The notes: generated by a model from the letters alone, not told the origin. A stretch of DNA of 64,000 nucleotides from Acidobacteriota bacterium (GCA_014584695.1 JACTMI010000019.1:1-64000), one strand, 5' to 3'; positions 1 to 8,867 are shown, counted from the first letter of the stretch. Translations and numbers: made by a program.

Positions 1-1
1 G

Positions 2-310
2 AGGCTGCCGCCGGCGCCGATCATCGACGACATGGTCGAGCGCGAGTTCACCACGCCCGAGCGCGAGGTCCGGACCTTCTCGATCGCCGTCAGCAAGAAG
101 GACACCGAGGGCAACGACGTCACCCGCTGGATCCGCTGCGACGACTGGAACCGCCTCTCCTGCCTGGTCGGCAAGGGCGACCGGGTGAAGGTCAAGGGCC
201 ACTTCCGCGAGCGCAGCTACCAGAAGGATGGCGAGACCAAGACCGTCCGCGACTTCGTCGTCGAGGACCTCAAGATCGAGCGCCACAAGATCCGGCATCA
301 GGCGGAGTAG
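2..310 (+). CDS. ssb: Single-stranded DNA-binding protein (SSB-like), 5' end outside window
   Basis: The frame is open from the left edge, so the true start may lie upstream; an internal ATG exists at 32. The visible 102 residues carry the core of an SSB-type OB fold: the strand VRTFSIAVSKKD, the aromatic segment WIRCDDWNRLS and the loop GHFRERSYQKDGETK. SSB binds single-stranded DNA during replication and repair in the cytoplasm. The C-terminus stops just after the OB fold (RHKIRHQAE) and lacks the flexible glycine-rich linker and acidic tip that recruit partner proteins in canonical SSB, so this may be an accessory or shortened paralogue. A strong GC hairpin follows 17 bases after the stop. 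Confidence 0.7.
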   Translation, partial: RLPPAPIIDDMVEREFTTPEREVRTFSIAVSKKDTEGNDVTRWIRCDDWNRLSCLVGKGDRVKVKGHFRERSYQKDGETKTVRDFVVEDLKIERHKIRHQAE

Positions 311-326
311 GGCGCTGGGCTCAGGA

Positions 327-346
327 GCCGCCCCGGCCGGGGCGGC
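327..346. terminator. GC hairpin after ssb-like gene
   Basis: A perfect 20-base palindrome with arms GCCGCCCCGG and CCGGGGCGGC lies 17 bases past the ssb-like stop. It has no downstream T tract, so it is terminator-like rather than a proven intrinsic terminator. The neighbouring minus-strand remnant ends about 110 bases further on, so the hairpin could serve both strands. Confidence 0.4.
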
Positions 347-454
347 CCCTCTCGAGCTTGATAGGACGTCGGCTCGCGGCCGGCTGCGCTGCCGCGAAGG
401 GTACGGCGAGAAGCTCTCTTGAAGGGACCGACGCTGCCCGCGACGCACGCTCGG

Positions 455-1053
455 TCATCGAAGCTGGTGCGACCTTAGGGCGGAACCGCCCTTCGACCGT
501 CGCCTGGCCAGCGACAACCGTGCGCTCACGAAGGGAGCACGGGGCTGCCGCCCGATTCGGCCAACGGGCCACCACTGCCGGCGGGTGCACCGGGGACGGT
601 GCCTCGGTTGTGAGGGGGCCGATTCCAGCCGACCGTCCCGGATTCGATAGACGCTGTCGAAGCCGGAGATCATCCGTTCGTCGTGGGTCACGATGACGAC
701 CGCGGCGTTTCGTTCGCGGGTGATCCGGCGCAGCAGCTCCATGACCTGCGTGCCTCGCTCGGTGTCGAGCGCCGCGGTCGGCTCGTCGGCGAGCACGAGG
801 CGCGGAGCGTTGGCGAGAGCGCGCGCGATCGCGACGCGCTGCTGCTCGCCGCCGGAGAGGTTTGCCGGCAAGTCGTGCGCGCGATGGCCGACTCCCAGCT
901 CACGACCCCGGGTCCGCGAACCAGCTCCGCCACGTCCTCGATGCGCGCGGTCTCAGTCTCGACCGAAGGCGTCGATCTGGCCCAGACCCACCACGCTTGG
1001 GCCGTGACGGCGACGAGAGCGAGGGCGCCCACGGCCAGCCATGGCATCTTCAT
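455..1053 (-). pseudogene. Collapsed ABC exporter remnant: HlyD-type adaptor start joined to LolD/MacB-type ATPase end
   Basis: From the ATG at 1053 the frame encodes a membrane anchor (MKMPWLAVGALALVAV) and the start of a periplasmic adaptor. From about position 910 downward a different minus-strand frame encodes the C-terminal half of an ABC ATPase: [23 protein letters not shown] (signature LSGGEQQ at about 868-848), Walker B with catalytic Glu in [12 protein letters not shown], and the switch His in VIVTHD. The Walker A half is missing and the two halves are out of frame. The simplest reading is an internal deletion in an adaptor-ATPase operon that removed most of the adaptor and the ATPase N-terminus. 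About 45 non-conserved residues follow the ATPase before the stop at 455. The remnant overlaps the stop of the upstream membrane gene by 4 bases (ATGA), so it was once coupled to it. Confidence 0.7.
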
Positions 1054-1535
1054 GGCCGGCTCGCCGGGGCCGAGGGGTCGGGAGGCGGTGCCCCGCCGCC
1101 GACGGGTCGCTCGCACGGCCGGAGCTCGCGGCGCGCCCAGAGCGCGAGGAGGAGCCAGACGATCGTTCGCAAGGTCATGGCGACAACGGTTCGGAGCTCG
1201 TAGGGACCGCCGGAGAGGACATGAAGACCGAATGCGAGAAAAACGGCGGCGGTGCCGAACAGGATCGCGAAGGACAACCCCACGGACCAGCGAGCGCGGA
1301 TCCAGAGCCCAGTCCCGGCGGCGACGTACGCGAATCCGGCGAGGAAGTTGAACCAGAGGACGAACGGAACGTAGCTTCCGGCGGCGCGGCGCGCCGCCTC
1401 GTCGCCGAAGAGGACCGAGCCCCCCTCGAGGATCGTCATCCCACCGAAGGTCACGGCAACCAGCGGTGGGACCCACCGCCACCAGCGACTCGATCTGCTG
1501 TTCGCGAGAGTTGCGGCTTGGGTTTCACCCTTCAT
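1050..1535 (-). CDS. Small four-helix membrane protein, unknown function
   Basis: This 161-residue protein has a short charged N-terminus and four predicted membrane helices (near residues 18-38, 50-72, 80-102 and 112-135), then a proline-rich cytoplasmic tail. I do not recognise a defined family; the layout resembles small DoxX/DUF4383-like membrane proteins, but no diagnostic motif is visible. A GGAGA-like ribosome site precedes the ATG at 1535. It lies 17 bases after the DUF1207 gene and overlaps the adaptor remnant by four bases, so it is probably the last intact gene of the long minus-strand operon that starts near 9868. Confidence 0.6.
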   Translation of the reverse strand: MKGETQAATLANSRSSRWWRWVPPLVAVTFGGMTILEGGSVLFGDEAARRAAGSYVPFVLWFNFLAGFAYVAAGTGLWIRARWSVGLSFAILFGTAAVFLAFGLHVLSGGPYELRTVVAMTLRTIVWLLLALWARRELRPCERPVGGGAPPPDPSAPASRP

Positions 1536-1552
1536 CGCAGGGTCTCCGCAGG

Positions 1553-2467
1553 TCACAAGCTCAGGTGGAATCCGAGGCCGACGTACGAGACGTCGGCTTC
1601 GTAGAACTGGCCCCAGGGGGCCGGGCCTTCGTAGGCCTCGAGCAGGAGACTCCAGCTCCTGCGAGTCCCGGGCGGAGCGTCGACGGGAGAGAACTCGAGC
1701 CCGGCGCGCACGCTCCAGGCCACCGTCCAGTCGTGCTCCTCGGGTGACTTCAGGTCGATTGCGCCCACCCAACGGCCGCCGCCGATCCGCCCTACCGAAA
1801 CCGTGCGCCGCGCATGACGGTACTCGGCGCCGGCGTGGAGGATGCCCGAAGCCAGCGTCGCGGGCTCGGGATCGATCAGGTAGTCGCCCCCGCCGTACAG
1901 GCGCCACGGTCCGAGGTCGCGGGCGACCAGGGCCTCGACCGCCTCGAAGCTCAGGTTGACCCGTTCCGGGCTCTCGTTCAGCAGGAACTCGTCGCCGAGG
2001 TGAGAGCTCTGGTGGTACAGGTTGAGGCGCCCGGACCAGGCGCCACGGCGCCAGGTCCACGGAAAGCCGATGACGTAGTCCGCGTTGAGGAGGTCCATGG
2101 AGTCGGTCTCGAGGTCGAACTGGGCGAAGACGCCCCCGGAGAGACCGACTTGCCAGCCGTCCCCGGGCCGCTCGGCCTGGCGACGCACGATCCCCCAGCG
2201 CTCGCCGAAGCCCACCGCGCCGACCGTGGTGTCGCGGTCGGTCGACCGCGTCTGAAGTACGGTCGCGAAGGTGCGTGGCTCCTTCGGGTCTCCCAGCAAG
2301 GGATGGAAGAGGTCCCCCTGCGGAAGCCCGATGTAGCGCGAGGGGGACGCCTCGCCGGAGGGGCCCGGCTCTTGGCCGCCTGCTTGGCCACCCCCAACCA
2401 CGAGGAGAACGATCATCAACGGAAGGTGACGCGAAAGACTCTCGGATCTTGGCCCGAAGCTCATCAT
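1553..2467 (-). CDS. DUF1207 family outer-membrane beta-barrel-like protein
   Basis: A 304-residue exported protein. Residues 15-31 form a hydrophobic signal segment ending in GGGQAGGQ. The mature part contains the family-typical opening LPQGDLFHPLLGDPKEPR (residues 44-61) followed by alternating amphipathic strands ending in an aromatic/leucine C-terminus (LGFHLSL), the pattern of an outer-membrane barrel. DUF1207 proteins have no defined biochemical function. The ATG at 2467 overlaps the stop of the upstream HEPN gene (ATGA), indicating translational coupling and an odd pairing of an envelope protein with a predicted RNase-fold protein. Confidence 0.75.
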   Translation of the reverse strand: MMSFGPRSESLSRHLPLMIVLLVVGGGQAGGQEPGPSGEASPSRYIGLPQGDLFHPLLGDPKEPRTFATVLQTRSTDRDTTVGAVGFGERWGIVRRQAERPGDGWQVGLSGGVFAQFDLETDSMDLLNADYVIGFPWTWRRGAWSGRLNLYHQSSHLGDEFLLNESPERVNLSFEAVEALVARDLGPWRLYGGGDYLIDPEPATLASGILHAGAEYRHARRTVSVGRIGGGRWVGAIDLKSPEEHDWTVAWSVRAGLEFSPVDAPPGTRRSWSLLLEAYEGPAPWGQFYEADVSYVGLGFHLSL

Positions 2468-3252
2468 CTCGAGGACTCCTTCGAAAGCCTCGCGAGGGCC
2501 GAAGCGAAGACCTCGGCCGCCGCGGTCGCGACGGTGTTGGTTGCCTGGAGCCGCATGTTGGTCCAGGAGAGAGTGATCGGCCGAAGCCCGTGGCCGTCGG
2601 CGGGCTCGCCCTCGTTGGCGCGGTCGGCGCGATGCGTGATCAGGTTGCGCCGGGCGACCAGTTCCCCGACCAGCGCGCGGAGGGCGGCCGCGGGCGTTCC
2701 CGAGACCTGCTCGACTCGCCCCCAGAAGTCCTTCACGCCGAGCATTCGCGCCACCCGCTCGATCGAGGAGACGTCGTAGAGCACCTGCCGATCGAAGCGC
2801 GCGAGCAGGATCTCGCGCAGGCGGCTGTCCGGATCGGCGGCGGCGTCCAGGCTCACGTACTCCTCGAGCGTCAAGGTGAGAGCGCGGAGCTCGTCGTGTG
2901 CTCCCCGGCGGCGCGCTCGGACCACGGTGAGCGCACCGCCACGCACGACCTCCCACAGGAAGGTCTCGAGGGCCGTGCAGGTCACCACCACCGCCTGCCG
3001 GAGGAGGAAGTCGAGGCCGCCCTCGACCCGCAGGGAACCGGGAATCCGCGCCGTCGAGCGGAAGAGAATGAGGACCTGCTCGTTCGTCGCGAGCTGGGCG
3101 CCTCCCGTGCCTCCGGCGGCCCAGGCGGTTGGGAGCGCCCGGAGCAGGGCCTCGGACGGAGCCGACCAGGCGAGGCCGCCGGCCAGCTGAAACTGCTGCA
3201 GCAGCCGCTCGGCGATGGCGAAGTTCTGCTGGAACACGCTCAGTGGGTGCAC
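2464..3252 (-). CDS. RiboL-PSP-HEPN-like domain protein
   Basis: A 262-residue all-alpha protein beginning at GTG 3252, chosen because GGAGG lies 7 bases upstream. Near residues 208-213 it carries RNLITH, the R-x4-H motif that forms the catalytic centre of HEPN ribonucleases; the surrounding ELVARRNLITHRAD resembles the RiboL-PSP-HEPN family (PF18735), which is linked to RNA repair and defence. The central segment (VTCTALETFLWEVV) is typical of these helical bundles. Active RNase function is inference: some HEPN proteins are non-catalytic. It sits between the TolC gene and DUF1207, overlapping the latter by four bases, an unusual place for a HEPN protein. No adjacent nucleotidyltransferase antitoxin is visible. 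Confidence 0.6.
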   Translation of the reverse strand: MHPLSVFQQNFAIAERLLQQFQLAGGLAWSAPSEALLRALPTAWAAGGTGGAQLATNEQVLILFRSTARIPGSLRVEGGLDFLLRQAVVVTCTALETFLWEVVRGGALTVVRARRRGAHDELRALTLTLEEYVSLDAAADPDSRLREILLARFDRQVLYDVSSIERVARMLGVKDFWGRVEQVSGTPAAALRALVGELVARRNLITHRADRANEGEPADGHGLRPITLSWTNMRLQATNTVATAAAEVFASALARLSKESSR

Positions 3253-3296
3253 GGATCAACCTCCGCGGGCCGAAGCCCTCGCGCGCGGCCGAGCCA

Positions 3297-4688
3297 TTAC
3301 AGGTCGCCCTGGACCCGCAGCACGAGGGCCGTCGCCAGCCGGTAACCGAGCACGGACGCGACCTCGGTCGAGTCCGCCTGAGTCAGCGTGCTCTCGGCGT
3401 CGAGCAGATCGTTGATGGTGCCCGCACCCGCTTCGTAGCGGGCGCGGGTGAAGGCCACGCTCTGCTCGGCCTCGGCTTTGAGCTCGGCGCTCCGGCGTAC
3501 GGCTTCCGCGGCGCTCGCGAGCTCGCTCGCGGCCGCCCACACTTCCTGGCCGACCCGGTTCGCCAGCGCCTCGGCTTCGGCTTCGAGGATCTTGGCCTCG
3601 AGCGACGCACGCTCGACGCGGTGGGTCTTCGCGAAGCCGCTGAAGATGGGGAGCTGCAAGGCGACGCCAATCGACCAGTCTTCGTCCTCCGGCAGAGCCA
3701 CTTCGTCGCGCACCCCGAGCGAGGCCTCGGCGCGGATGCGCGGTCCGTAGGATCCGGCGATCGCTTCCTTCTGGTGCTTCGCGGCGGCGATGCGCTCCCG
3801 CGCAGCGGCGAGCTCGGGGCGTTGCCGTAGCGCTCTCGTGAGGGATTCCTCGGGGTCGTGCGCGCCCGGGTTCGGAACCTCCATCGTCGGGTGCTCCACG
3901 GTCACGGGGAGCGCCGCCGGCAGGCCCATCGCGGTGTTGAAGTCGCCGTACGCGGTCTTCACCTCGCCCTCCGCCCGCACCATCGCCAGCTCCGAGTCGG
4001 CGAGCTCGACGCGCGCCCGGAGCACGTCGGCTTGGGGAACCGCTCCCGCGTCCTTGAGCGTTTCAGCCAGCCGGAGGTGATCGCGGGCGCGGTCGACGCG
4101 GGCGGCCACCGCCGACCGCGCCGCTTCGGCAGACACCACGCGGTAAAACGCTTCGTGCACTCCGAAGACGACGTCCTGTCGCACGCGCTGAGCGTCCTCG
4201 CGCGATGCCGCGAGCCCGGCCTTCGCAGTCGCGGTCTCGGCGCGCCGGACGCCGCTGTCGTAGAGCGAGTAGCCGACCTTGAAGCCCGCGCTCCAGTCGT
4301 CGGTGGCACCGAGGGTCGTTTCGGTGGCCGGCACTCCAGCGGGCAGGAAGACGTGCGTGTCGAAGCGTCGATAGCGGGAGTCGAGGCCGACCTCCGGGTA
4401 ATAGGCGGCGCGTGCGATCCCCACCGTCTCGCCTGCGGCGGCCACGCCCTCGGCGGCGGCGCGCAGGAGCGGGTTCTCGGCCAGGGCGATGCGCACGGCG
4501 GCGTCGAGGTCGAGCGGCTTCCCGGCCGTGGCGGCCGGCCCGGCCGCGCCGACCGGAACGGGTGTTCGCGACAGATCGGCGGCCGGCGGCGAGGCGGGCC
4601 CGCTCGCGGCGGCGGGGATGGTGACGAGAAGGAGGGCCGCGAAAAGGCTACGGCAGAGCAAGGAGTTGCGCGGTGACGGTTCGAACAT
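3297..4688 (-). CDS. TolC-family outer-membrane efflux protein
   Basis: A 463-residue outer-membrane factor. It starts with a signal peptide (hydrophobic core AALLLVTIPAAASG) and contains two OEP repeats rich in long amphipathic helices, including the family opening LDLDAAVRIALAENPLLRAA near residues 65-84 and the repeat II segment AEQSVAFTRARYEAGAGTINDLL near 415. TolC-type channels connect periplasmic adaptors to the outside. ATG 4688 is preferred over an upstream TTG because GAGGAG lies 7 bases ahead of it. It lies 10 bases after the second permease gene and completes a tripartite exporter with the HlyD adaptor and the ABC-2 proteins. Confidence 0.9.
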   Translation of the reverse strand: MFEPSPRNSLLCRSLFAALLLVTIPAAASGPASPPAADLSRTPVPVGAAGPAATAGKPLDLDAAVRIALAENPLLRAAAEGVAAAGETVGIARAAYYPEVGLDSRYRRFDTHVFLPAGVPATETTLGATDDWSAGFKVGYSLYDSGVRRAETATAKAGLAASREDAQRVRQDVVFGVHEAFYRVVSAEAARSAVAARVDRARDHLRLAETLKDAGAVPQADVLRARVELADSELAMVRAEGEVKTAYGDFNTAMGLPAALPVTVEHPTMEVPNPGAHDPEESLTRALRQRPELAAARERIAAAKHQKEAIAGSYGPRIRAEASLGVRDEVALPEDEDWSIGVALQLPIFSGFAKTHRVERASLEAKILEAEAEALANRVGQEVWAAASELASAAEAVRRSAELKAEAEQSVAFTRARYEAGAGTINDLLDAESTLTQADSTEVASVLGYRLATALVLRVQGDL

Positions 4689-4698
4689 CGACTTCTCC

Positions 4699-5829
4699 TC
4701 AGGCAAGGGTCTTGTGGAACTTCCGGGAGGCGAGAGCCAGGCTGGCTGCGCCCAGCAGGGCGAGAGCGGCCATCTGCTCCCACAGGACGGCCGGTCCGAC
4801 GCCCTTGAGGAAGATTCCGCGGATGATCACCAGGAAGTAGCGCAGCGGATTGAGGTAGGTGAGCCACTGCACCGCGGTCGGCATGTTCGCGATCGGGAAC
4901 ATGAAGCCGGAGAGCAGGACGGCCGGAAAGTAGTAGAAGAAGGCGCTCATCATCGCCTGCTGCTGCGTGCGGCTGACGGTGGAGATCAGCAGGCCGACGC
5001 CGATCGTGCTCATCAAGAAGAGCGTGGTCGCCCCGAAGAGCAGCCCGAGCGAGCCGCGGATCGGGACGTCGAACCAGAACACCGAGATCCCCGTGATCAG
5101 CACCACGTCGAGATAGGCGATGAGGGCGAAGGGAACGGTCTTGCCGAGGATGAACTCGGCCTGGGTGATCGGCGTCACCATGATCTGTTCGATGGTGCCG
5201 ATCTCCTTCTCGCGCACCACCGCCATCGAGGAGAGCATCAGCGTGATCAGGGTGACGATCAGCGCGATGACGCCGGGGACGTAGAAGTTGCGGCTGTCGA
5301 GGTTGGCGTTGAACCAGGCGCGGGCCGCGATCGTCGCGCCGGCGGGCACCGTCGCCCGCCCGGCGCTGCGCGCCAGTTGCTCGACGAGCACGTCGTCGTT
5401 GTAGCGGGCGGCGATCGTTCCCGCGTAGTTGAGGACGATGCCGGCGGTGTTCGAGTCCGTGCCGTCCAGGATGATCTGGAGAGTGCCCGTCCTGCCGGAG
5501 CGCAGCGCGGCACCGAAGCCGTGGTTGAACCGGAGGACGACGCGGGCGGAGCCGTCGTCGACGGCGCGCTGCGCCTCGGCGTCGTTCGTGACCCGGGCCA
5601 CGTCCCGGAAGTAGCCGGAGCCGACGAAGCGTGCGATCAGCTCGCGGCTCTCGGCGCTCTGGTCGAGGTCGTAGATGGCGGTGCGCACGTCGCGCACGTC
5701 GGTGGTGACGGCGTAACCGAAGACCAGCGCCTGCACGATCGGCATGAGGACGATGACGCCCTTCATGCGCGGGTCGCGCAGGATCTGGATGAACTCCTTG
5801 ACCAGCATGTGCCAGAGGCGTTCGAGCAT
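4699..5829 (-). CDS. ABC-2 type permease (YbhR/YhhJ-like)
   Basis: A 376-residue ABC-2 permease of the ABC2_membrane_3 type: an N-terminal helix (IVLMPIVQALVFGYAV), a large periplasmic domain (about residues 45-170) and five C-terminal helices including KEIGTIEQIMVTPITQAEFILGK, the coupling segment typical of this family. Together with the adjacent permease it should form the membrane part of a heterodimeric exporter for an unknown substrate (relatives are linked to drug or cation export). It starts six bases after the previous gene and shares the motifs WFN(A)(N/D) and DGTDSN with it, indicating duplication. Confidence 0.9.
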   Translation of the reverse strand: MLERLWHMLVKEFIQILRDPRMKGVIVLMPIVQALVFGYAVTTDVRDVRTAIYDLDQSAESRELIARFVGSGYFRDVARVTNDAEAQRAVDDGSARVVLRFNHGFGAALRSGRTGTLQIILDGTDSNTAGIVLNYAGTIAARYNDDVLVEQLARSAGRATVPAGATIAARAWFNANLDSRNFYVPGVIALIVTLITLMLSSMAVVREKEIGTIEQIMVTPITQAEFILGKTVPFALIAYLDVVLITGISVFWFDVPIRGSLGLLFGATTLFLMSTIGVGLLISTVSRTQQQAMMSAFFYYFPAVLLSGFMFPIANMPTAVQWLTYLNPLRYFLVIIRGIFLKGVGPAVLWEQMAALALLGAASLALASRKFHKTLA

Positions 5830-5834
5830 GGTGT

Positions 5835-6968
5835 CTACTCCAGGTTCTTGCGGAACTTGATCGTCGCGATCGTCAGCATGACGACGCTGAAGGCCGCCAG
5901 GAGCAGCGCCTGCGGGGCGAGGACTTCGAGCCCGACTCCCTTGAGGTAGATGCCCTTGAGCAGCGCCACGAAGTAGCGCGCCGGCACCAGGTGGGTGACG
6001 ACCTGGATCGGCCGCGGCATGTTGCCGATGTCGTACATGAAGCCGGAGAGCAGGAACGCCGGCAGGAAGGTGAGCACCATGGCGAGCTGGCTCGCGAGCA
6101 GCTGGCCCTTGGTCACGATGCTGATGACCAGCCCGAGAGCGAGCGCGCCGGTCAAGAACACCGCGGCCATCCCGAACAGCAGCGGCACGCTGCCGCGCAG
6201 GGGGACGTCGAAGACGAACGCACCCGTGAGCACGGCGAGGACGACGTCGAGCAGGCCGATGCCGAAGTAGGGGAGGAACTTGCCGAGGATGAGCTCGGGG
6301 CCCTTGAGCGGCGTCGAGACGACCTGCTCCATCGTGCCGGTCTCCCACTCCCGGGCGACGGTGAGCGAGGTCAGGAGCGCCGCGATGACCATCATGATCA
6401 CGGCGATGAGGCCGGGGATGATGTAGTTCTTCGACTCCATGTCGGCGTTGAACCAGACACGCGAGCGAACCTCGAGCGGCAGCGGTACGGTCCGGCCGCC
6501 GCCGCGGCGGAGCCGGTCGAGGGCGACCTCCTGGCTCCACCGGCGGACCACGTTCTCGGCGTAGCCGATGGCGGCCGCGGCCGTGTTCGAGTCGCTGCCG
6601 TCGACGAGGATCTGCACCGTCGGCTCGAGCCCGGTGCCCGTCGCGCGGCCCAGATCGGCGGGGATCACCACCGCCATGAGCGCGTCGCCGTGGTCGATCG
6701 CCCGCTCGATCTCATCGTAGCCGCCGACGAAGGCGCGCAGCGAGAAGTAGCGGGAGCCCTGGAAGCCGCTGACGAGCTCGCGGCTCGCCGGCGTCCCGCT
6801 CTGGTCCCAGACCACGAGCGGCACGTCGTCGACGTCGAGCGTGAGGGCGTAGCCGAAGAGGACGAGCAGCAGCATGGGGATCGCGATGCCCATGGCGAGG
6901 CTGCGCGGATCGCGCAGGATGTGGAGGAGCTCCTTCCTGGCCACCGCCCAGAGCCGTGAGAGCTTCAT
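5835..6968 (-). CDS. ABC-2 type permease (YbhS-like)
   Basis: A 377-residue paralogue of the following permease, with the same layout: N-terminal helix (IAIPMLLLVLFGYALTL), periplasmic domain with DGSDSNTAAAAIGY near residues 130-145 and WFNADMESKNYIIPG near 190, then five membrane helices and the coupling segment ETGTMEQVVSTPLKGPELILGK. The ATG overlaps the stop of the upstream ATPase by four bases, so the two are translationally coupled. With its paralogue and two ATPases it makes a YbhFSR-like exporter. Confidence 0.9.
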   Translation of the reverse strand: MKLSRLWAVARKELLHILRDPRSLAMGIAIPMLLLVLFGYALTLDVDDVPLVVWDQSGTPASRELVSGFQGSRYFSLRAFVGGYDEIERAIDHGDALMAVVIPADLGRATGTGLEPTVQILVDGSDSNTAAAAIGYAENVVRRWSQEVALDRLRRGGGRTVPLPLEVRSRVWFNADMESKNYIIPGLIAVIMMVIAALLTSLTVAREWETGTMEQVVSTPLKGPELILGKFLPYFGIGLLDVVLAVLTGAFVFDVPLRGSVPLLFGMAAVFLTGALALGLVISIVTKGQLLASQLAMVLTFLPAFLLSGFMYDIGNMPRPIQVVTHLVPARYFVALLKGIYLKGVGLEVLAPQALLLAAFSVVMLTIATIKFRKNLE

Positions 6969-7939
6969 CCCGCCACCTCCGCGAGAGGCTGCACCCGCCG
7001 GTCGCTGGCTTCGATGAGCGCCACGAAGACGTCCTCGAGCGACGGCGTGATGCGCTCGACCCGCTCGACCGCAAACCCGGCCCCGGAGAGGGCTTTGGCG
7101 ATGTGCTCGGTGGCGTCGGGGCGCTCGTCGAGGACGACGTGCAGCGTGGTGCCGAACATCGCCGCCTCGCGGACGCCAGGAACGCTCTCGAGCGTCGTGA
7201 CGGCGTCCTGGGCGCGGTCGCAGACCACCTCGAGGACGGCGCCCTCGACCGAGGTCGCCTTGAGCTCGCTCGGCGTGCCGAGCGCGACGAGCGCGCCGCG
7301 ATAGACGAGCCCCAGCCGGTCGCAGTACTCCGCCTCCTCCATGTAGTGGGTGGTGACGAAGATCGTCACGCCCTGCTCCGAGAGGCCGTAGATCAGGTCC
7401 CAGAAGGCGCGCCGGCTGAGCGGGTCCACACCGGACGTCGGCTCGTCGAGGAAGACGATCGGCGGCTCGTGCAGGATCGCGCAGCCGAGGGCGAGGCGCT
7501 GCTTCCAGCCGCCCGAGAGGAAAGCCGTGCGCGTCTTGCGGTGCTCCTCGAGACCTGCCATCCGCAGCACCCACTCCTTGCGCTCCCGCTTCTTGTCGGC
7601 CGAGAGCCGGTAGATGCCGCTGTAGAAGTCGATGTTCTCCTCGACGGTGAGGTCCTCGTAGAGCGAGAACCGCTGACTCATGTAGCCGATCCGCGTCTTG
7701 ATCCGCTCGGCCTGGGTCACCACGTCGAAGCCCGCGACCGTGCCCGAACCGGAGGTCGGGGCGAGCAGGCCGGTGAGCATCCGGATGGTGGTCGACTTTC
7801 CGGCGCCGTTGGGGCCGAGGAAGCCGAAGATCTCGCCGCGGGCGACGTCGAGCGAGATGCGGTCGACGGCGACGAAGTCGCCGAAGCGCTTCTCGATCCC
7901 GCGTAGCGTGACGGCGTTGGCTTCAGTCGAGCCCGGCAT
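6965..7939 (-). CDS. ABC transporter ATP-binding protein (second ATPase of YbhF-type pair)
   Basis: A 324-residue ATPase with Walker A GPNGAGKST (about residues 40-48), Q-loop in YMSQRFSLYEDLTVEEN, signature variant FLSGGWKQRLALG, Walker B with catalytic Glu VFLDEPTSGVDP, and the switch His in TTHYMEEAEYCD. A regulatory C-terminal domain of about 80 residues follows, ending EDVFVALIEASDR. In Escherichia coli YbhF two such ATPases are fused in one chain; here they are separate genes overlapping by 17 bases. Energises export through the adjacent permeases. Confidence 0.92.
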   Translation of the reverse strand: MPGSTEANAVTLRGIEKRFGDFVAVDRISLDVARGEIFGFLGPNGAGKSTTIRMLTGLLAPTSGSGTVAGFDVVTQAERIKTRIGYMSQRFSLYEDLTVEENIDFYSGIYRLSADKKRERKEWVLRMAGLEEHRKTRTAFLSGGWKQRLALGCAILHEPPIVFLDEPTSGVDPLSRRAFWDLIYGLSEQGVTIFVTTHYMEEAEYCDRLGLVYRGALVALGTPSELKATSVEGAVLEVVCDRAQDAVTTLESVPGVREAAMFGTTLHVVLDERPDATEHIAKALSGAGFAVERVERITPSLEDVFVALIEASDRRVQPLAEVAG

Positions 7940-8867
7940 GGCGACTCCCTTCGAGGCTGCCCAGAACGGAGACGAAGACGTCCTCGAGCGACGGCTCCGC
8001 CGGTATCAGGCTCGCGAGCCGGATGCCTTCGCCCGCGAGCGTCGTCGCGATCGCCGCCCCGGTTTCTTCGGGCTGCCGCGACACGACGTGCACCCGCTCG
8101 CCGAAGAGGCTCACCGACTCCGCGGCGAGGCTCTTGCGCAACGCCGCCGCCGCGAGGCGCGGGCGGTCGGTGCGGACCTCGAGGAGGGTGCCCTCGATCA
8201 GGCGTTTGAGGCGCTTCGGCGTGTCGGCGGCGAGGAGCCGGCCCTGGTGCAGGAGACCGACCCGCGTCGCCCGCTCGGCTTCGTCGAGATAGGCGGTCGA
8301 GACGACGATGGTCACGCCGTCGGCGAGGAGCTGGTAGAGGATCCGCCAGAAGTCGCGGCGCGAGACCGGGTCGACGCCGTTGGTCGGCTCGTCGAGGAAG
8401 AGGACGCGCGGCGTGTGGATGAGCGCGCAGGCCAGGCCGAGCTTCTGCTTCATGCCGCCCGAGAGGTTCCCGGCGAGCCGCTTCTTGAACGGCTGCATGT
8501 TCGAAAAGGCGAGCAGCCGGTCGATCTTCTCCTCGCGGCCGCGGCGGGGGACGCCGTAGATCTCGGCGTAGAAGTGGAGGTTCTCCTCGACGCGCAAGTC
8601 GGGGTAGAGGCCGAAGCGCTGGCTCATGTAGCCGATCTGTTCCTTGATCGCCTCGGCCTCGCGAACGGTGTCGAGCCCGAGCACGCTCGCGGTGCCCGCG
8701 GTCGGCGTCAGGATGCCGGTCAACATCCGCAGGGTGGTGGTCTTGCCGGCGCCGTCCGGGCCGACGAGCGCGAAGATCTCGCCGGCGGCGATGCCGAACG
8801 TCAGCCGGTCGACGGCGAGGGTGTCGCCGAACCGCTTGGTGAGCCCGTCGAGCGCGACGGCGGTCAC
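7923..8867 (-). CDS. ABC transporter ATP-binding protein (first ATPase of YbhF-type pair)
   Basis: A 314-residue ATPase with Walker A GPDGAGKTT, signature NLSGGMKQKLGLA, Walker B LFLDEPTNGVDP, and the same C-terminal extension as its neighbour (LEDVFVSVLGSLE). The switch-loop histidine is replaced: the segment reads VVSTAYLDEAERA where the partner has TTHYMEEAE. One degenerate and one canonical site is the usual pattern for heterodimeric ABC ATPases, so the pair probably works as a heterodimer. The gene overlaps the HlyD adaptor stop by four bases upstream and the second ATPase downstream. Confidence 0.9.
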   Translation of the reverse strand: MTAVALDGLTKRFGDTLAVDRLTFGIAAGEIFALVGPDGAGKTTTLRMLTGILTPTAGTASVLGLDTVREAEAIKEQIGYMSQRFGLYPDLRVEENLHFYAEIYGVPRRGREEKIDRLLAFSNMQPFKKRLAGNLSGGMKQKLGLACALIHTPRVLFLDEPTNGVDPVSRRDFWRILYQLLADGVTIVVSTAYLDEAERATRVGLLHQGRLLAADTPKRLKRLIEGTLLEVRTDRPRLAAAALRKSLAAESVSLFGERVHVVSRQPEETGAAIATTLAGEGIRLASLIPAEPSLEDVFVSVLGSLEGSRHAGLD

